DNA from: Oceanomicrobium pacificus
GTDB lineage: Bacteria; Pseudomonadota; Alphaproteobacteria; Rhodobacterales; Rhodobacteraceae
Length of the DNA stretch: 64,000 nt
Assembly (NCBI RefSeq): GCF_009833495.1
Contig: NZ_WUWG01000008.1
Location: 62,001-126,000, forward strand
Direction: 5' to 3'
Shown here: one piece after another, positions 7,125-15,537 of the stretch
Numbering within the stretch: the first letter of the stretch is position 1
Layout: the number at the start of each line of letters is the position of its first letter
Position numbers and translations under genes: made by a program
Notes under the pieces: model-generated
Told to the model about the DNA's origin: nothing
The model's database searches: none
What the model saw: only the letters and a program-made list of their open reading frames with translations

Positions 7125-8429
7125 TCAGGACCGGCCGATCGAGATATAGGTGAAACCAGCGCCCCGGGCATCGTCCGGGGCGTAGATGTTTCGCAGGTCC
7201 GCCATGGCCGGTACCGCCATCGCATCACCCAGACGCTGCAGATCGAGCGCACGGAACGCGTTCCATTCGGTCAGGATCACGACCGCGTCGGCGCCCTCGG
7301 CCGCCTCATAGGCATCCTCGTGCCAGCTTGCGCCGGGCAGCAGGGCTGCACCTTCCTTCTGGCCCTGCGGGTCGACGATCCGCACTTCTGCGCCGCCACC
7401 GACAAGCGCAGGCACCACGACCAGCGAGGGCGCATCGCGCATATCGTCGGTATTGGGTTTGAAGGTGACGCCGAACACCGCGATCCGCTTGCCGTTCACC
7501 GACCCGCCGCACAGGTCGAGGATTTTGTCGACCATGGCTCGCTTGCGATTGTCGTTCACCCGGATCACGGTCTCCACGATCTGCACCGGACGGGCATGGT
7601 CCTGTCCGATCCGGGCCAGCGCCGATGTGTCCTTGGGGAAGCAGGAGCCGCCATAGCCCGGCCCCGCATGAAGGAATTTCGAGCCGATCCGGTTGTCGAG
7701 CCCCATGCCGCGGGCGACATCCTTGATGTTCGCACCCGTGACCTCGCACAGATCGGCCATTTCGTTGATGAAGGTGATCTTGGTCGCAAGGAAAGCGTTG
7801 GCCGCATATTTGATCAGCTCGGCGCTTTCCAGATCGGTGAACTGGATCGGGGCTTCGCGCAGCGACAGCGGCCGGTAGATATTGTGCATCACGTCGCGCG
7901 CGCGGTCCGAGGTGCAGCCGACGACGACACGGTCGGGCCGCATGAAATCCTCGATCGCCGCGCCTTCGCGCAGGAATTCGGGGTTGGAGGCCACGTCGAA
8001 ATCGGCCTCCGGCGCGGCCTCGCGGATGATCCGCTCGACCTCCTGGTTGGTGCCGACGGGCACGGTCGATTTGGTGACCACGACCGTGTAGCCGCGCAGG
8101 TTGGCCGCGATCTGGCGTGCCGCCTCGTAGACATAAGTCAGGTCGGCATGGCCGTCGCCGCGCCGGGTGGGCGTGCCGACCGCAATGAACACCGCGTCGG
8201 AGGCCGCCACCGCCGCGCCCAGATCGCCGGTAAACGCCAGCCGGTCGGCCGCCATGTTGCGGGCCATCATCTCGTCGAGACCGGGTTCATAGATCGGCAC
8301 TTCGCCGCGTTTCAGCTTCTCGACCTTGTCGGGCTGGTTGTCGACGCAGGTCACGTCATGGCCGAAATCGGAAAAACAGACGCCGGAGACAAGTCCCACA
8401 TATCCGGTGCCGATCATGGAAATCTGCAT
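7125..8429 (-). CDS. ugd: UDP-glucose 6-dehydrogenase
   Basis: A 434-residue enzyme that oxidises UDP-glucose twice with NAD to UDP-glucuronate, a precursor for exopolysaccharide or LPS sugars. The N-terminal NAD site reads MIGTGYVGLVSG (residues 5-16), the middle has STVPVGTNQEVE, and the catalytic Cys263 sits in GPGYGGSCFPKD. Length and motif order are normal for the family. It lies 39 bases after mipZ on the same strand, so the two may be co-transcribed. No polysaccharide cluster surrounds it. Confidence 0.95.
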   Translation of the reverse strand: MQISMIGTGYVGLVSGVCFSDFGHDVTCVDNQPDKVEKLKRGEVPIYEPGLDEMMARNMAADRLAFTGDLGAAVAASDAVFIAVGTPTRRGDGHADLTYVYEAARQIAANLRGYTVVVTKSTVPVGTNQEVERIIREAAPEADFDVASNPEFLREGAAIEDFMRPDRVVVGCTSDRARDVMHNIYRPLSLREAPIQFTDLESAELIKYAANAFLATKITFINEMADLCEVTGANIKDVARGMGLDNRIGSKFLHAGPGYGGSCFPKDTSALARIGQDHARPVQIVETVIRVNDNRKRAMVDKILDLCGGSVNGKRIAVFGVTFKPNTDDMRDAPSLVVVPALVGGGAEVRIVDPQGQKEGAALLPGASWHEDAYEAAEGADAVVILTEWNAFRALDLQRLGDAMAVPAMADLRNIYAPDDARGAGFTYISIGRS

Positions 8430-8468
8430 AAGCCCGCCCTCAATGAATAAACAAACACTCAGGAAGTC

Positions 8469-9278
8469 TTAGAAAGAAACCTTCACGTTTGGAAGGGAAA
8501 GGGCCCGCAACAGGTCGCGCAGTTCCTGTCGCGCGGCGAGGTTCGACATGTTGAGCGACCCCTGGCCCACGTCGCGCAGGTCCAGAAGCGTCAGGCCGTT
8601 GAGGAACAGTTCGCGGAATATGACCCGCTCGGAGAAGCCCGGCACGATCCGGAACTGGATGCGTGGGGCCAGTTCGGTCAGCGCATCGCCGACACGGGCC
8701 CGGTTATGGGCGTTCACATGCGCCATGCGGTTGCGCAGGACCACCCAGTCGAGCGGTTTCAGTCCCGCCTTCATCCGCATCTGCCGCGCTTTCCAAACGC
8801 CTTCGGCATAGACCGACGGGCCGAGCACATCGCCGCTGGCCGGATCGAGCCGCGCCAGCAGGTCGAAATCCACCAGACTGTCATTCATCGGGGTGATGAG
8901 CGTGTCCGCCGCGGCATGGGCCATGCGGGCATAGCGGGTATGGGCGCCGGGGCAGTCGATGACGATGAAATCGCAGCTCTGGTCGAGCCGGTTCAGAACG
9001 GCTGCGAAATTCTCCTCCTCCTCGGCCAGCGCGTCGGCTTGGCTGTCACGGGTGGAGAGCGCCAGCACGCCCCGCTCCGGCTCGGGCAGGGCAATGCCTT
9101 CCCGCGCGACGAAGGCGCGGCGGTTGTCGAGATAGCGGAAGAGGCTCGTTTGGCGCAAGTCGAGGTCGATGGCCCCGACCCCCTTGCCGGCGCGCTGCAA
9201 GGCGGCGATCAGGTGCATGCAGGTGGTCGACTTGCCCGAACCGCCCTTCTCGTTGCCCAGCACGATGATATGCGCCAT
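8469..9278 (-). CDS. mipZ: division-plane positioning ATPase MipZ
   Basis: A 269-residue ParA/MinD-superfamily ATPase. The deviant Walker A NEKGGSGKSTT is at residues 9-19, switch I as AIDLDLRQTSLFRY, and the Walker B/switch II as FIVIDCPGAHTRY. The C-terminal part (WVVLRNRMAHVNAHNR and FSERVIFRELFLNGLTLLDL) matches MipZ rather than chromosomal ParA. In Caulobacter MipZ forms a gradient from the ParB-bound poles and blocks FtsZ assembly near them, placing the division plane at midcell. No parAB genes are adjacent. A terminator separates it from rpmE upstream. Confidence 0.93.
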   Translation of the reverse strand: MAHIIVLGNEKGGSGKSTTCMHLIAALQRAGKGVGAIDLDLRQTSLFRYLDNRRAFVAREGIALPEPERGVLALSTRDSQADALAEEEENFAAVLNRLDQSCDFIVIDCPGAHTRYARMAHAAADTLITPMNDSLVDFDLLARLDPASGDVLGPSVYAEGVWKARQMRMKAGLKPLDWVVLRNRMAHVNAHNRARVGDALTELAPRIQFRIVPGFSERVIFRELFLNGLTLLDLRDVGQGSLNMSNLAARQELRDLLRALSLPNVKVSF

Positions 9279-9310
9279 CTGCGCCCGCTCCGTCCGTCAC
9301 CCCGACATGA

Positions 9311-9338
9311 AAAAACGCGCCCCGGCTGGAGCGCGTTT
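9311..9338 (-). terminator. terminator after rpmE
   Basis: AAACGCGC and GCGCGTTT form the stem; on the minus strand it is followed by six Ts. It lies 33 bases beyond the rpmE stop and isolates rpmE from mipZ. Confidence 0.85.
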
Positions 9339-9371
9339 CCGTCATACCGCAACCGCCCGAAGGCGGGAAGA

Positions 9372-9593
9372 TCAGAAACCGAGACCTTCGTATTTCTTTT
9401 TGAATTTGGACACGCGGCCGCCGGTATCCATCAGGCGGGCGCCGCCGCCGGTCCATGCCGGATGCGCGGTCGGGTCGATTTCGAGTGCGAGCGTGTCGCC
9501 CTCTGCACCGTAGGTGGATTTCATCTTCACGACCGTCCCGTCGGTCATTTTCACGTCGATGACGTGATACTCGGGATGAATGTCTTTTTTCAT
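9372..9593 (-). CDS. rpmE: 50S ribosomal protein L31, zinc-free type
   Basis: A 73-residue L31 ([20 protein letters not shown], ending [10 protein letters not shown]). There is no cysteine at all, so it is the zinc-independent (C-minus) form common in Rhodobacterales rather than the CxxC zinc form. L31 bridges the ribosomal subunits. A GGAG site precedes the ATG at 9593. It is transcribed alone between its own candidate promoter and a clear terminator. Confidence 0.97.
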   Translation of the reverse strand: MKKDIHPEYHVIDVKMTDGTVVKMKSTYGAEGDTLALEIDPTAHPAWTGGGARLMDTGGRVSKFKKKYEGLGF

Positions 9594-9680
9594 GGTCTCG
9601 CTCCGATATGCCGGACTGAACGCGCCACGGCGGCCTGATGCCCCGGGAAGCCCGTCGCCCGACGGAAAACTGAAGCCGCG

Positions 9681-9709
9681 TCTTTACCCGCCTTGGGCAA
9701 TCTTGGCAA
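9681..9709 (-). promoter_or_regulatory. candidate promoter for rpmE
   Basis: On the minus strand TTGCCA, a 17-base spacer and TAAAGA lie about 90 bases before the rpmE start. The -35 matches five of six consensus bases; the -10 is poor. Confidence 0.35.
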
Positions 9710-9914
9710 GCGGTTTACCTTTGTGGAGGAAATGTGGTGCCGAAACCATGATGAAACCCAATTTGCGTCAAACGCTCGCCGCTTCCTTGGGCAGAATGAC
9801 AGATGTGTAACGAGTGACAGAACGTGTGGTGGGGACCAGTGAGGGACGTTCGTGATCCAGCCATGCCGCTGGCCGGGTCACCTCTCGCTACACACTTTCT
9901 GCTTTTCGGTCTCG

Positions 9915-9950
9915 GAGGAACGGGCGCCCCTGTCTGCGCGTCCGTTCCTC
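9915..9950. repeat. long GC-rich hairpin downstream of the membrane-protein gene
   Basis: GAGGAACGG and CCGTTCCTC pair perfectly, with inner GCGC/GCGC arms and a two-base bulge. It is 20 bases past the stop of the leftward gene at 9970. Neither side has a T tract, so it is not a classic terminator; it could protect a 3' end or act with Rho. Confidence 0.55.
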
Positions 9951-9969
9951 GATCTCCGCCCGCGCTCCT

Positions 9970-11310
9970 TCAGCGCTGGTCGGGCTTGTCGAGATATTTT
10001 CCCAGCCAGTCCGGATCTTCCTCGGCATCTTCGTCCGATGTCTGCGGCTGAGGCGGTGCCTCTGCCGGAGCCGGCGGCGCGGGCTCCGGCGCGATATCCG
10101 GTGCAGTATCTGTGAGCGGCAGCGGGTCCGGCGCGGGCGTGTCAGTTGAAGCGGGCACCGGGTTCGGATCGTAGATCTCGTCCGTTGCCGGGTCGTCTTG
10201 TGGCAGGGGCGCGGCGGTTGTGTCGGCCGGATCTGCCACCGGGTCCGATACCGCTACCGGGTCGCTGGCTGCCGCCGGGGTGGGTGCCGAGCCGCCCACA
10301 AGGGTCTTTGCCTGTCGTTCGGCCATCAGGGCCTTGAAATCGTCCGCCGCTGGCGCGTTCCGGTCGATCAGTTCGATGGTCTGGCGGTGCCGCTCGTGGG
10401 CAATCTCGCGATGGGCCTGGTAGGCGAGGGCGCAGCCGGCCGCATAGATGAAATTGCTATAGAGGCTGAAGGCCAGCCCGATGAAGATGAAGATGGACAG
10501 CGACTTCAGCTGGTCGAGGCTTTCGGGCACCTCGTCGCCGGACAGGAGGTCCATCGTTTGCGGTGCCAGCGCGAAGAAGAAGGCAGGCACCAGAAACAGG
10601 GTGAGATAGAGCAATGTGAGCCGCAGCCATTGCGCGCCCATGCCGAAGATCAGGTCATGGCGTTCGCCGGTCCGCCCCACATTCACGGCTGTTGCGGCCA
10701 TCGGCACGCCGAAAATCCCGTAGACGGCGCCCGCGATCAGGTAGATGGGCAGGCTCACCCAGAGCGGATTTCCCTCCAGCATCGCCAGAACCGGGTCCAT
10801 GTTGAAGAACGGGCGGCGCTCGGTCTCGGCCGTCGGCGTGACGGTGACGGATTTCGCGCCGGTGCTCTGGGTGTTGCCGCGCAACGGATTGTCGACCGGC
10901 GTGCTGGTCTGGCCCGTGTCCGCGGCAGGCGCCGACAGGTCAGGGACGGACACGTCGGGCAGCGCGAAGGACAGGCCGACAAGGACCACGATGGACGCGA
11001 GGATCATCAGGATGCCCGCGGGCAGCAGATGCGCGAACATCATGCGCAGCGTGCCCATCATTAGGCCCTTGAGCGAATAGGCGCCGGTGCAGCGCAGGTG
11101 GATCAGCCCGCCGCGGAGGGTACAGAGCCAGAGAAAACTTGGCAGGAACAGCCCGGAGGCGATCAGCAGACCGACGATCACGATCTCGTTCGGTATGCTC
11201 CAGATCAGGATGCCGAGCAGTCCGAAGGTGAGCAACAGGATCGGAATCATCCGGATGAAGACGATCACCGACAGCGCGTAGGACCGCGCCAGAAATTTCA
11301 TCATGCCCAT
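9970..11310 (-). CDS. polytopic membrane protein of unknown function with acidic Pro-rich tail
   Basis: A 446-residue protein I do not recognise. About six membrane segments are visible at residues 20-38, 43-62, 92-117, 183-208, 228-249 and 270-295. A polar loop of about 65 residues (118-180) lies between the third and fourth. From about residue 300 the chain becomes a charged helix (HREIAHERHRQTIELIDRN) and then a low-complexity Pro/Asp/Ala tail with DPVAVSDPVADP-type repeats, ending DPDWLGKYLDKPDQR. The start may be the ATG at 11310 or the one two codons on. It sits alone after the rplS terminator. The short conserved-looking end of an otherwise disordered tail suggests a docking peptide (inference). 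Confidence 0.8.
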   Translation of the reverse strand: MGMMKFLARSYALSVIVFIRMIPILLLTFGLLGILIWSIPNEIVIVGLLIASGLFLPSFLWLCTLRGGLIHLRCTGAYSLKGLMMGTLRMMFAHLLPAGILMILASIVVLVGLSFALPDVSVPDLSAPAADTGQTSTPVDNPLRGNTQSTGAKSVTVTPTAETERRPFFNMDPVLAMLEGNPLWVSLPIYLIAGAVYGIFGVPMAATAVNVGRTGERHDLIFGMGAQWLRLTLLYLTLFLVPAFFFALAPQTMDLLSGDEVPESLDQLKSLSIFIFIGLAFSLYSNFIYAAGCALAYQAHREIAHERHRQTIELIDRNAPAADDFKALMAERQAKTLVGGSAPTPAAASDPVAVSDPVADPADTTAAPLPQDDPATDEIYDPNPVPASTDTPAPDPLPLTDTAPDIAPEPAPPAPAEAPPQPQTSDEDAEEDPDWLGKYLDKPDQR

Positions 11311-11460
11311 GCCTCTCGTCCCTCGTATCGTCGGGGTTTGAGGCAGAGCCTATCATGTAGACCGGCATCCTGTCGCCCGTCGGGCAGCGCGAGCTGGCGG
11401 AACATGCTGAAACCGTTGCGCTTTTGCGCAGGTCCGGCGGTGGCGAACGCCGGGGGCTGA

Positions 11461-11490
11461 AACGAAAACGGGCGGCCCGAAGGCCGCCCG
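11461..11490 (-). terminator. UUCG-capped terminator of the ffh-rplS operon
   Basis: Nine-base perfect arms CGGGCGGCC and GGCCGCCCG. Read on the minus strand the loop is TTCG and the stem is followed by TTTTCGTTT. It lies about 30 bases after the rplS stop and closes the translation operon. Confidence 0.92.
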
Positions 11491-11519
11491 CGTCAAATCC
11501 TGTGTCCGGAGACCGCCGA

Positions 11520-11906
11520 TCAGGCGTCGGACTTGTCCGCAAGCGGACGGTAGTTGGTCTTCTCGGCGATACGGGCCGATTTACCGCGGCGCGAGCGCAG
11601 GTAGTAGAGTTTCGCGCGGCGAACCTTACCGCGGCGCACGACGGTGATGCTGTCGATGTTGGGCGAGTGGAGCGGGAAAACACGCTCGACACCTTCGCCG
11701 AAGGAGATCTTGCGCACGGTGAAAGCCGCGGCGATGCCGTCGCCGCCCTTGCGGGCAATGCAGACGCCTTCGTAATTCTGGACGCGGGTACGGGTGCCCT
11801 CGGTCACTTTGTAGCCGACACGCACGGTGTCACCGGCTGCGAAATCGGGAATGTCCTTGCCGAGACCGGCAATCTGCTCAGCTTCGAGCTGTTCGATAAT
11901 GTTCAT
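11520..11906 (-). CDS. rplS: 50S ribosomal protein L19
   Basis: A 128-residue L19, at the subunit interface of the ribosome. Core motifs are [30 protein letters not shown]-like [14 protein letters not shown], and [20 protein letters not shown]. The start at 11906 ([11 protein letters not shown]) has an AAAGGA site and lies one base after the trmD stop, so the pair is tightly coupled. Nineteen upstream in-frame codons overlap trmD and were rejected. The tail is a little longer than the E. coli protein (115 residues). Last gene of the operon. Confidence 0.97.
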   Translation of the reverse strand: MNIIEQLEAEQIAGLGKDIPDFAAGDTVRVGYKVTEGTRTRVQNYEGVCIARKGGDGIAAAFTVRKISFGEGVERVFPLHSPNIDSITVVRRGKVRRAKLYYLRSRRGKSARIAEKTNYRPLADKSDA

Positions 11907-11907
11907 T

Positions 11908-12777
11908 TCAATCGTCCTTTTGCTCGCCTTTTGCGGCGATGATCTGCGCGTCCGAGAGCTCATGGTCTCTCACCGGGTCCTTGCCTTGACGTTCAAGGTA
12001 AGCCCGCCAGAGGTCGGGACGACGTTCCTTGGTGAGGTTTTCGGACTGGGCGTGCCGCCATTCGGCGATCTTCGCGTGATGTCCGGAAAGGAGAATTTCC
12101 GGGATCGCGCGGCCTTCCCATTCCGTCGGCCTCGTGTAGTGCGGGTGTTCGAGCAATCCGTCGGAGAAGCTTTCCTCTTCCGTGGATGCCTGATTCCCAA
12201 GCACGCGCGGTATAAGTCGAACCGTGGCATCAATCAAGGCCTGAGCGGCAATCTCTCCGCCGGTCAGGACGAAGTCGCCGAGCGAGACCTCCTCGACATC
12301 GCGCGCATCGAGCACGCGCTGGTCGACGCCTTCGAACCGGCCGCAGAGCAGGGTGACACCCTTGGCACCCGCCAGGCGGTGCGCGGTCTGCTGGTCGAAC
12401 CGACGCCCGCGGGGCGAGAGGTAGATGACCGGCCAGTCGGCGCGCGGCAATCCGCTGTCGGCCGCGTCGAGCGCAGCGGCAACGATATCGGGCTTCAGCA
12501 CCATGCCCGCGCCGCCGCCCGCAGGCGTATCGTCGACCGTGCGATGCCGGTCGGTGGCAAACTGGCGGATATCGACCGGATCGAGCGACCAGAGCCCCTC
12601 ATCCAGCGCGCGGCCGGTCAGCGACTGGCCGAGCACGCCGGGAAACATGTCCGGATAAAGCGTCAGCACGCGCGCGGTCCAGCTGTTGGCCAGTTCCGGC
12701 CGCGCGGTCATCAGGTCGCGCGGCTGGGCGGACAGGCGGATCGACTTGCGCCCGTGGGATCGCGGGCGGTCGGTCAT
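11908..12777 (-). CDS. trmD: tRNA (guanine37-N1)-methyltransferase TrmD
   Basis: A 289-residue SPOUT methyltransferase that makes m1G37 in tRNAs and so prevents frameshifting. Family blocks are [38 protein letters not shown], and the SAM-binding trefoil knot [15 protein letters not shown] with [15 protein letters not shown]. The first 30 residues ([21 protein letters not shown]) are an N-terminal extension compared with E. coli that is usual in Rhodobacterales. Its ATG overlaps the rimM stop by four bases, indicating translational coupling. Confidence 0.97.
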   Translation of the reverse strand: MTDRPRSHGRKSIRLSAQPRDLMTARPELANSWTARVLTLYPDMFPGVLGQSLTGRALDEGLWSLDPVDIRQFATDRHRTVDDTPAGGGAGMVLKPDIVAAALDAADSGLPRADWPVIYLSPRGRRFDQQTAHRLAGAKGVTLLCGRFEGVDQRVLDARDVEEVSLGDFVLTGGEIAAQALIDATVRLIPRVLGNQASTEEESFSDGLLEHPHYTRPTEWEGRAIPEILLSGHHAKIAEWRHAQSENLTKERRPDLWRAYLERQGKDPVRDHELSDAQIIAAKGEQKDD

Positions 12778-13370
12778 CGGCCCTTGCTCCGCGACGGGGT
12801 CCGGGCTCCGCCATCGGCCCCGTCGGGCGCATCGTCCTCACCCTCGCCGGGCTTCAGACCCTCGGGCGGGTCGGCGATGATCCGGCCTGCGGTCAGGTCG
12901 ACGGTCGGCACGACTTCCCGCGTGAAGGGCAGAAGCAGTGTGGTGCGCAGGCCCGGCCCGAACACTTCCAGCAGGTCGCCCGCGCCGTGATCGTGGATTG
13001 CGCGGACCCGGCCGAGCCGTTCGCCTCCACTGTCGACCACTTCCAGCCCGATCAGGTCGGAATGATAGAACTCGTCATCGGGCAAAGCCGGCAGGGCGGA
13101 CCGTTCCGCATAGAGCCGCGTGCCTTTGAGCGCTTCCGCCTCCTCCCGCGTGGAGACCCCGCCGAGCCGCGCGGCAAAGGCGCTCTTGACCGGACGGACC
13201 AACCGGACAGAGAAGCGGCGGCTGCCATCTTCTGTGGTGAGCGGCGCATAATCGGCAATGGCCGCCGGCTCGGCGCAGAAGCTTTTCAGCCGCACCTCGC
13301 CGCGCACGCCGAACGCGCCCGCAATGGCGCCGACACAGATCCGGTCATTGGGTCCCGTTTTGGCATTCAT
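12774..13370 (-). CDS. rimM: ribosome maturation factor RimM
   Basis: A 198-residue RimM, which binds S19 and helps assemble the 30S head. The N-terminal RimM barrel opens with [20 protein letters not shown]; a PRC-barrel domain follows ([20 protein letters not shown], then [20 protein letters not shown]). The last 30 residues are an acidic then basic disordered tail ([14 protein letters not shown]). It overlaps trmD by four bases and starts one base after the preceding 47-codon gene ends. Confidence 0.95.
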   Translation of the reverse strand: MNAKTGPNDRICVGAIAGAFGVRGEVRLKSFCAEPAAIADYAPLTTEDGSRRFSVRLVRPVKSAFAARLGGVSTREEAEALKGTRLYAERSALPALPDDEFYHSDLIGLEVVDSGGERLGRVRAIHDHGAGDLLEVFGPGLRTTLLLPFTREVVPTVDLTAGRIIADPPEGLKPGEGEDDAPDGADGGARTPSRSKGR

Positions 13371-13371
13371 C

Positions 13372-13515
13372 TCAATTCACTCCAAGGCAGACGCCGCGCC
13401 AGCCATCCCATTTTCCGCCCGCATCGAGGCAACTGTCTTTCGCGATGAACGCATGCATCGTCCAGCCAAGCCAGATGCCGCCGACCAGCGCAACAAGGAT
13501 CAGAAGACGCCGCAT
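13372..13515 (-). CDS. 47-residue single-pass membrane protein
   Basis: A short gene between bluB and rimM. It begins immediately after the bluB stop and ends one base before the rimM start, so it fills the gap exactly. The product starts [20 protein letters not shown], one membrane helix or uncleaved signal, followed by a small outside domain with two cysteines ([10 protein letters not shown] and GVCLGVN) that could form a disulfide. Exact packing in the operon and a coherent protein shape argue that it is real. Function unknown. Confidence 0.7.
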   Translation of the reverse strand: MRRLLILVALVGGIWLGWTMHAFIAKDSCLDAGGKWDGWRGVCLGVN

Positions 13516-14163
13516 TCAGCGCACATCCATCACAATTTCGGCGGACCGCGTTTCCCAGCCGGCCCGCGCCAGCTCGGGTTCGGTGCTGTCCTCTGCCGGA
13601 TAGCCGACGCAGAGATAGGCCACCAGACGCCAGTCCGGGTCAACCCCGAGGTCCCGCACCACGCGGTCGGGATCGAGGATCGACACCCAGCCGATGCCGA
13701 GCCCCTCGGCCCGCGCCGCCAGCCAGATCTGGGTGATCGCGGCCACGACCGAATAGCGCCGCATCTCGGGCATGGTGCGCGCTCCGAGCCCGCTGCCGCT
13801 GTCGGTGGCCTCGTCGCAGAACACCGCCCAATGGACGGGTGCATCGTCGAGGCCCGAAAGTTTCAGACCCGCATAAAGCTGCGCCCGCTCGCCATCATAT
13901 CCGGCGAGCGCGCGTGCATTTTCGGTCTCGAAATTGTCGCGCATCTTCGCGCGTGCCGCGTCGCTTTCCACAGAGACGAAACGCCACGGTTGCGACAGGC
14001 CCACGGATGGGGCCAGCGCGGCGAGACCCGCGAGGCGCCGGCAGGTCTCTGCCGGCACCGGGTCGGGACGGAAGCGGCGCACGTCGCGCCGCCACCGCAT
14101 CAGCTGGTCGAACTGGTCCCTGAACCTGTCGGAGAATTCCGGCGGGGCAGTGTCTTGGCCCAT
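13516..14163 (-). CDS. bluB: 5,6-dimethylbenzimidazole synthase BluB
   Basis: A 215-residue flavin enzyme of the nitroreductase fold that breaks down reduced FMN with oxygen to 5,6-dimethylbenzimidazole, the lower ligand of vitamin B12. BluB-type features are WRRDVRRFRPDPV at the start, LAPSVGLSQPWRFVSVES, and the late block EGLGIGWVSILDPDRVV. It lies 20 bases after rpsP inside a translation operon, with no other cobalamin gene near. A general nitroreductase is the alternative, but the DVRRFR and APSVGLSQPWRFV blocks favour BluB. Confidence 0.85.
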   Translation of the reverse strand: MGQDTAPPEFSDRFRDQFDQLMRWRRDVRRFRPDPVPAETCRRLAGLAALAPSVGLSQPWRFVSVESDAARAKMRDNFETENARALAGYDGERAQLYAGLKLSGLDDAPVHWAVFCDEATDSGSGLGARTMPEMRRYSVVAAITQIWLAARAEGLGIGWVSILDPDRVVRDLGVDPDWRLVAYLCVGYPAEDSTEPELARAGWETRSAEIVMDVR

Positions 14164-14183
14164 GATCGACCGTCGCCCCGGCC

Positions 14184-14585
14184 TTACTCGGCCGCGGCTT
14201 CTTCTTCCACCGGAGCTTCGGCAGCAGCGGCCTCGGCTTCAGCCGCTTCGGCAGCCTTGGCGGCTTTCTCTTCGGCGCGTTCGGTGGCTTTCTTGCCCGG
14301 CTTGGCTTTCTGCGGGTTGTTGCGCTCGGCCTTTTCCTTGACGCCGGCCGCTTCGAGCATGCGGGCCACACGGTCGGTGACCTGCGCGCCTTCGGACAGC
14401 CAGTGGTTCACACGGTCCATGTCCATTTTCACGCGCTCTTCGCTGTCCTTGGGCAGGAGCGGGTTGTAGGTGCCGAGCTTCTCGATGAAGCGGCCGTCAC
14501 GCGGCATGCGGCTGTCGGCAGCCACGATGCGGTAGAAGGGACGTTTCTTGGAGCCGCCACGGGCGAGACGAATTTTGATGGCCAT
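14184..14585 (-). CDS. rpsP: 30S ribosomal protein S16 with acidic C-terminal extension
   Basis: A 133-residue S16 ([20 protein letters not shown], then [19 protein letters not shown]). Residues 1-80 are the conserved core; from about 85 the chain runs into a Lys/Ala then Glu/Ala-rich tail ending [11 protein letters not shown], making the protein about 50 residues longer than E. coli S16 (82). Such tails are known in Alphaproteobacteria. The start at 14585 has an AAGGAG site. Part of the ffh operon, 35 bases after the chorismate mutase stop. Confidence 0.97.
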   Translation of the reverse strand: MAIKIRLARGGSKKRPFYRIVAADSRMPRDGRFIEKLGTYNPLLPKDSEERVKMDMDRVNHWLSEGAQVTDRVARMLEAAGVKEKAERNNPQKAKPGKKATERAEEKAAKAAEAAEAEAAAAEAPVEEEAAAE

Positions 14586-14620
14586 TTTGAGTTTCTCCTT
14601 ACATAGCCGGTTGCGGACGG

Positions 14621-14962
14621 TCAGCCGTCCGAATTCTTGATCTGGTGGTGATGCCTGATGACTTCGGAAATGATGAAGGTCAGGAATTTCTTTGCGAAGG
14701 CGGGGTCGAGATCTGCCTGTTCGGCCAGTTCTTCGAGCCGCGCGATCTGCTGGGATTCGCGGTGCGGGTCGGAGGGCGGCAGCGCATGGCCGGCCTTCAA
14801 CTCGCCCACGGCCTGCGTGTGCTTGAACCGCTCCGCCAGCGTGAAGACGAGGATCGCATCCAGCCGGTCGATACTGTCGCGATGGTCCTTGAGCAGCTCG
14901 GCCGCGCGTGTGGTTGCATCGGTCATGGGGGCCTCCGTTTGGCTGTCGGGCGTATGGGTCAT
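14621..14962 (-). CDS. AroQ-type chorismate mutase
   Basis: A 113-residue all-helical chorismate mutase of the AroQ class, converting chorismate to prephenate for Phe and Tyr synthesis. Active-site residues align with the E. coli P-protein domain: the Arg of HRDSIDRLD, Arg in LAERFKHTQ, Lys in VGELK, Glu in HRESQQ, and a late Gln in RHHHQIK. The ATG at 14962 overlaps the acetyltransferase stop by four bases; MTDATTR at 14926 is a possible internal start. No fused dehydratase or dehydrogenase domain. Its place inside the ffh-rpsP operon is conserved in related bacteria as far as I recall. Confidence 0.9.
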   Translation of the reverse strand: MTHTPDSQTEAPMTDATTRAAELLKDHRDSIDRLDAILVFTLAERFKHTQAVGELKAGHALPPSDPHRESQQIARLEELAEQADLDPAFAKKFLTFIISEVIRHHHQIKNSDG

Positions 14963-15537
14963 GCCGATCCCTCCGGCGGCAGGACGGCCAGGTCGCGCGC
15001 GTAGCGGTAGACGCAGGTCCGCGGGGTCGACGAGGCGTCGAGCGTTCCACCGAGCCGTTCGGCCAGTGCGCGGGCACGGGCATTGCCCGGTGCCACGAAG
15101 CTGAGGATCGACGGCGCCCCGATGGAAAAGAGGTGGTCGCGTGCGGCGGTTGCAGCCTCGAAGGCGAGCCCGCGGCCCTCTGCGGCGGCGCTCATCATGA
15201 AGCCCAGTTCGATGCCCCGGTCCTTCGGCTCGCAGCCTGCGAAGATGAACCCGACCGGCGTGCTGTCTTCCGTGACGGTGAACATGCCGTCCCCGCGCAG
15301 GAGCCAGCCGGCGCTGTAATTGGCAAAATCATACCAGGATTGGAGCTCGTCCTGCGGTCCGCCCATGAAGCGCGCCCGGTCGCCCGACAGTAGGTCGGCA
15401 AAGAGCGCGAAGTCGCCAAGCTCGGGCGCGCGCAGCACCAGCCGGTCCGTTTCCAGAACCGGAAGCGCGGCGCGGGCCGATGCTGCAATCGCAGCGCCGG
15501 GCGCGGGCAGGTGGACCGGGGCGAGCATGGCGGTCAT
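14959..15537 (-). CDS. GNAT-family N-acetyltransferase (RimJ/RimL-like)
   Basis: A 192-residue acetyl-CoA-dependent acyltransferase. It opens the conserved domain with [20 protein letters not shown], the usual RimJ/RimL-type start, and shows [20 protein letters not shown] and [19 protein letters not shown], the acetyl-CoA pyrophosphate loop region. About 25 Ala-rich residues precede the domain. The start overlaps the ffh stop by four bases (ATGA), so it is coupled to ffh. Substrate unknown; a ribosomal or translation-related protein would suit the operon, but that is a guess. Confidence 0.85.
   Translation of the reverse strand: MTAMLAPVHLPAPGAAIAASARAALPVLETDRLVLRAPELGDFALFADLLSGDRARFMGGPQDELQSWYDFANYSAGWLLRGDGMFTVTEDSTPVGFIFAGCEPKDRGIELGFMMSAAAEGRGLAFEAATAARDHLFSIGAPSILSFVAPGNARARALAERLGGTLDASSTPRTCVYRYARDLAVLPPEGSA

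Larger units (their letters stand above)
9594..9969. other. intergenic region between rpmE and the membrane-protein gene
   Basis: About 376 bases without a convincing gene on either strand. It holds the rpmE ribosome site and candidate promoter and, near the far end, a long hairpin downstream of the membrane-protein stop. Open frames of 70-87 codons crossing it lack ribosome sites and protein-like composition. Confidence 0.6.
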
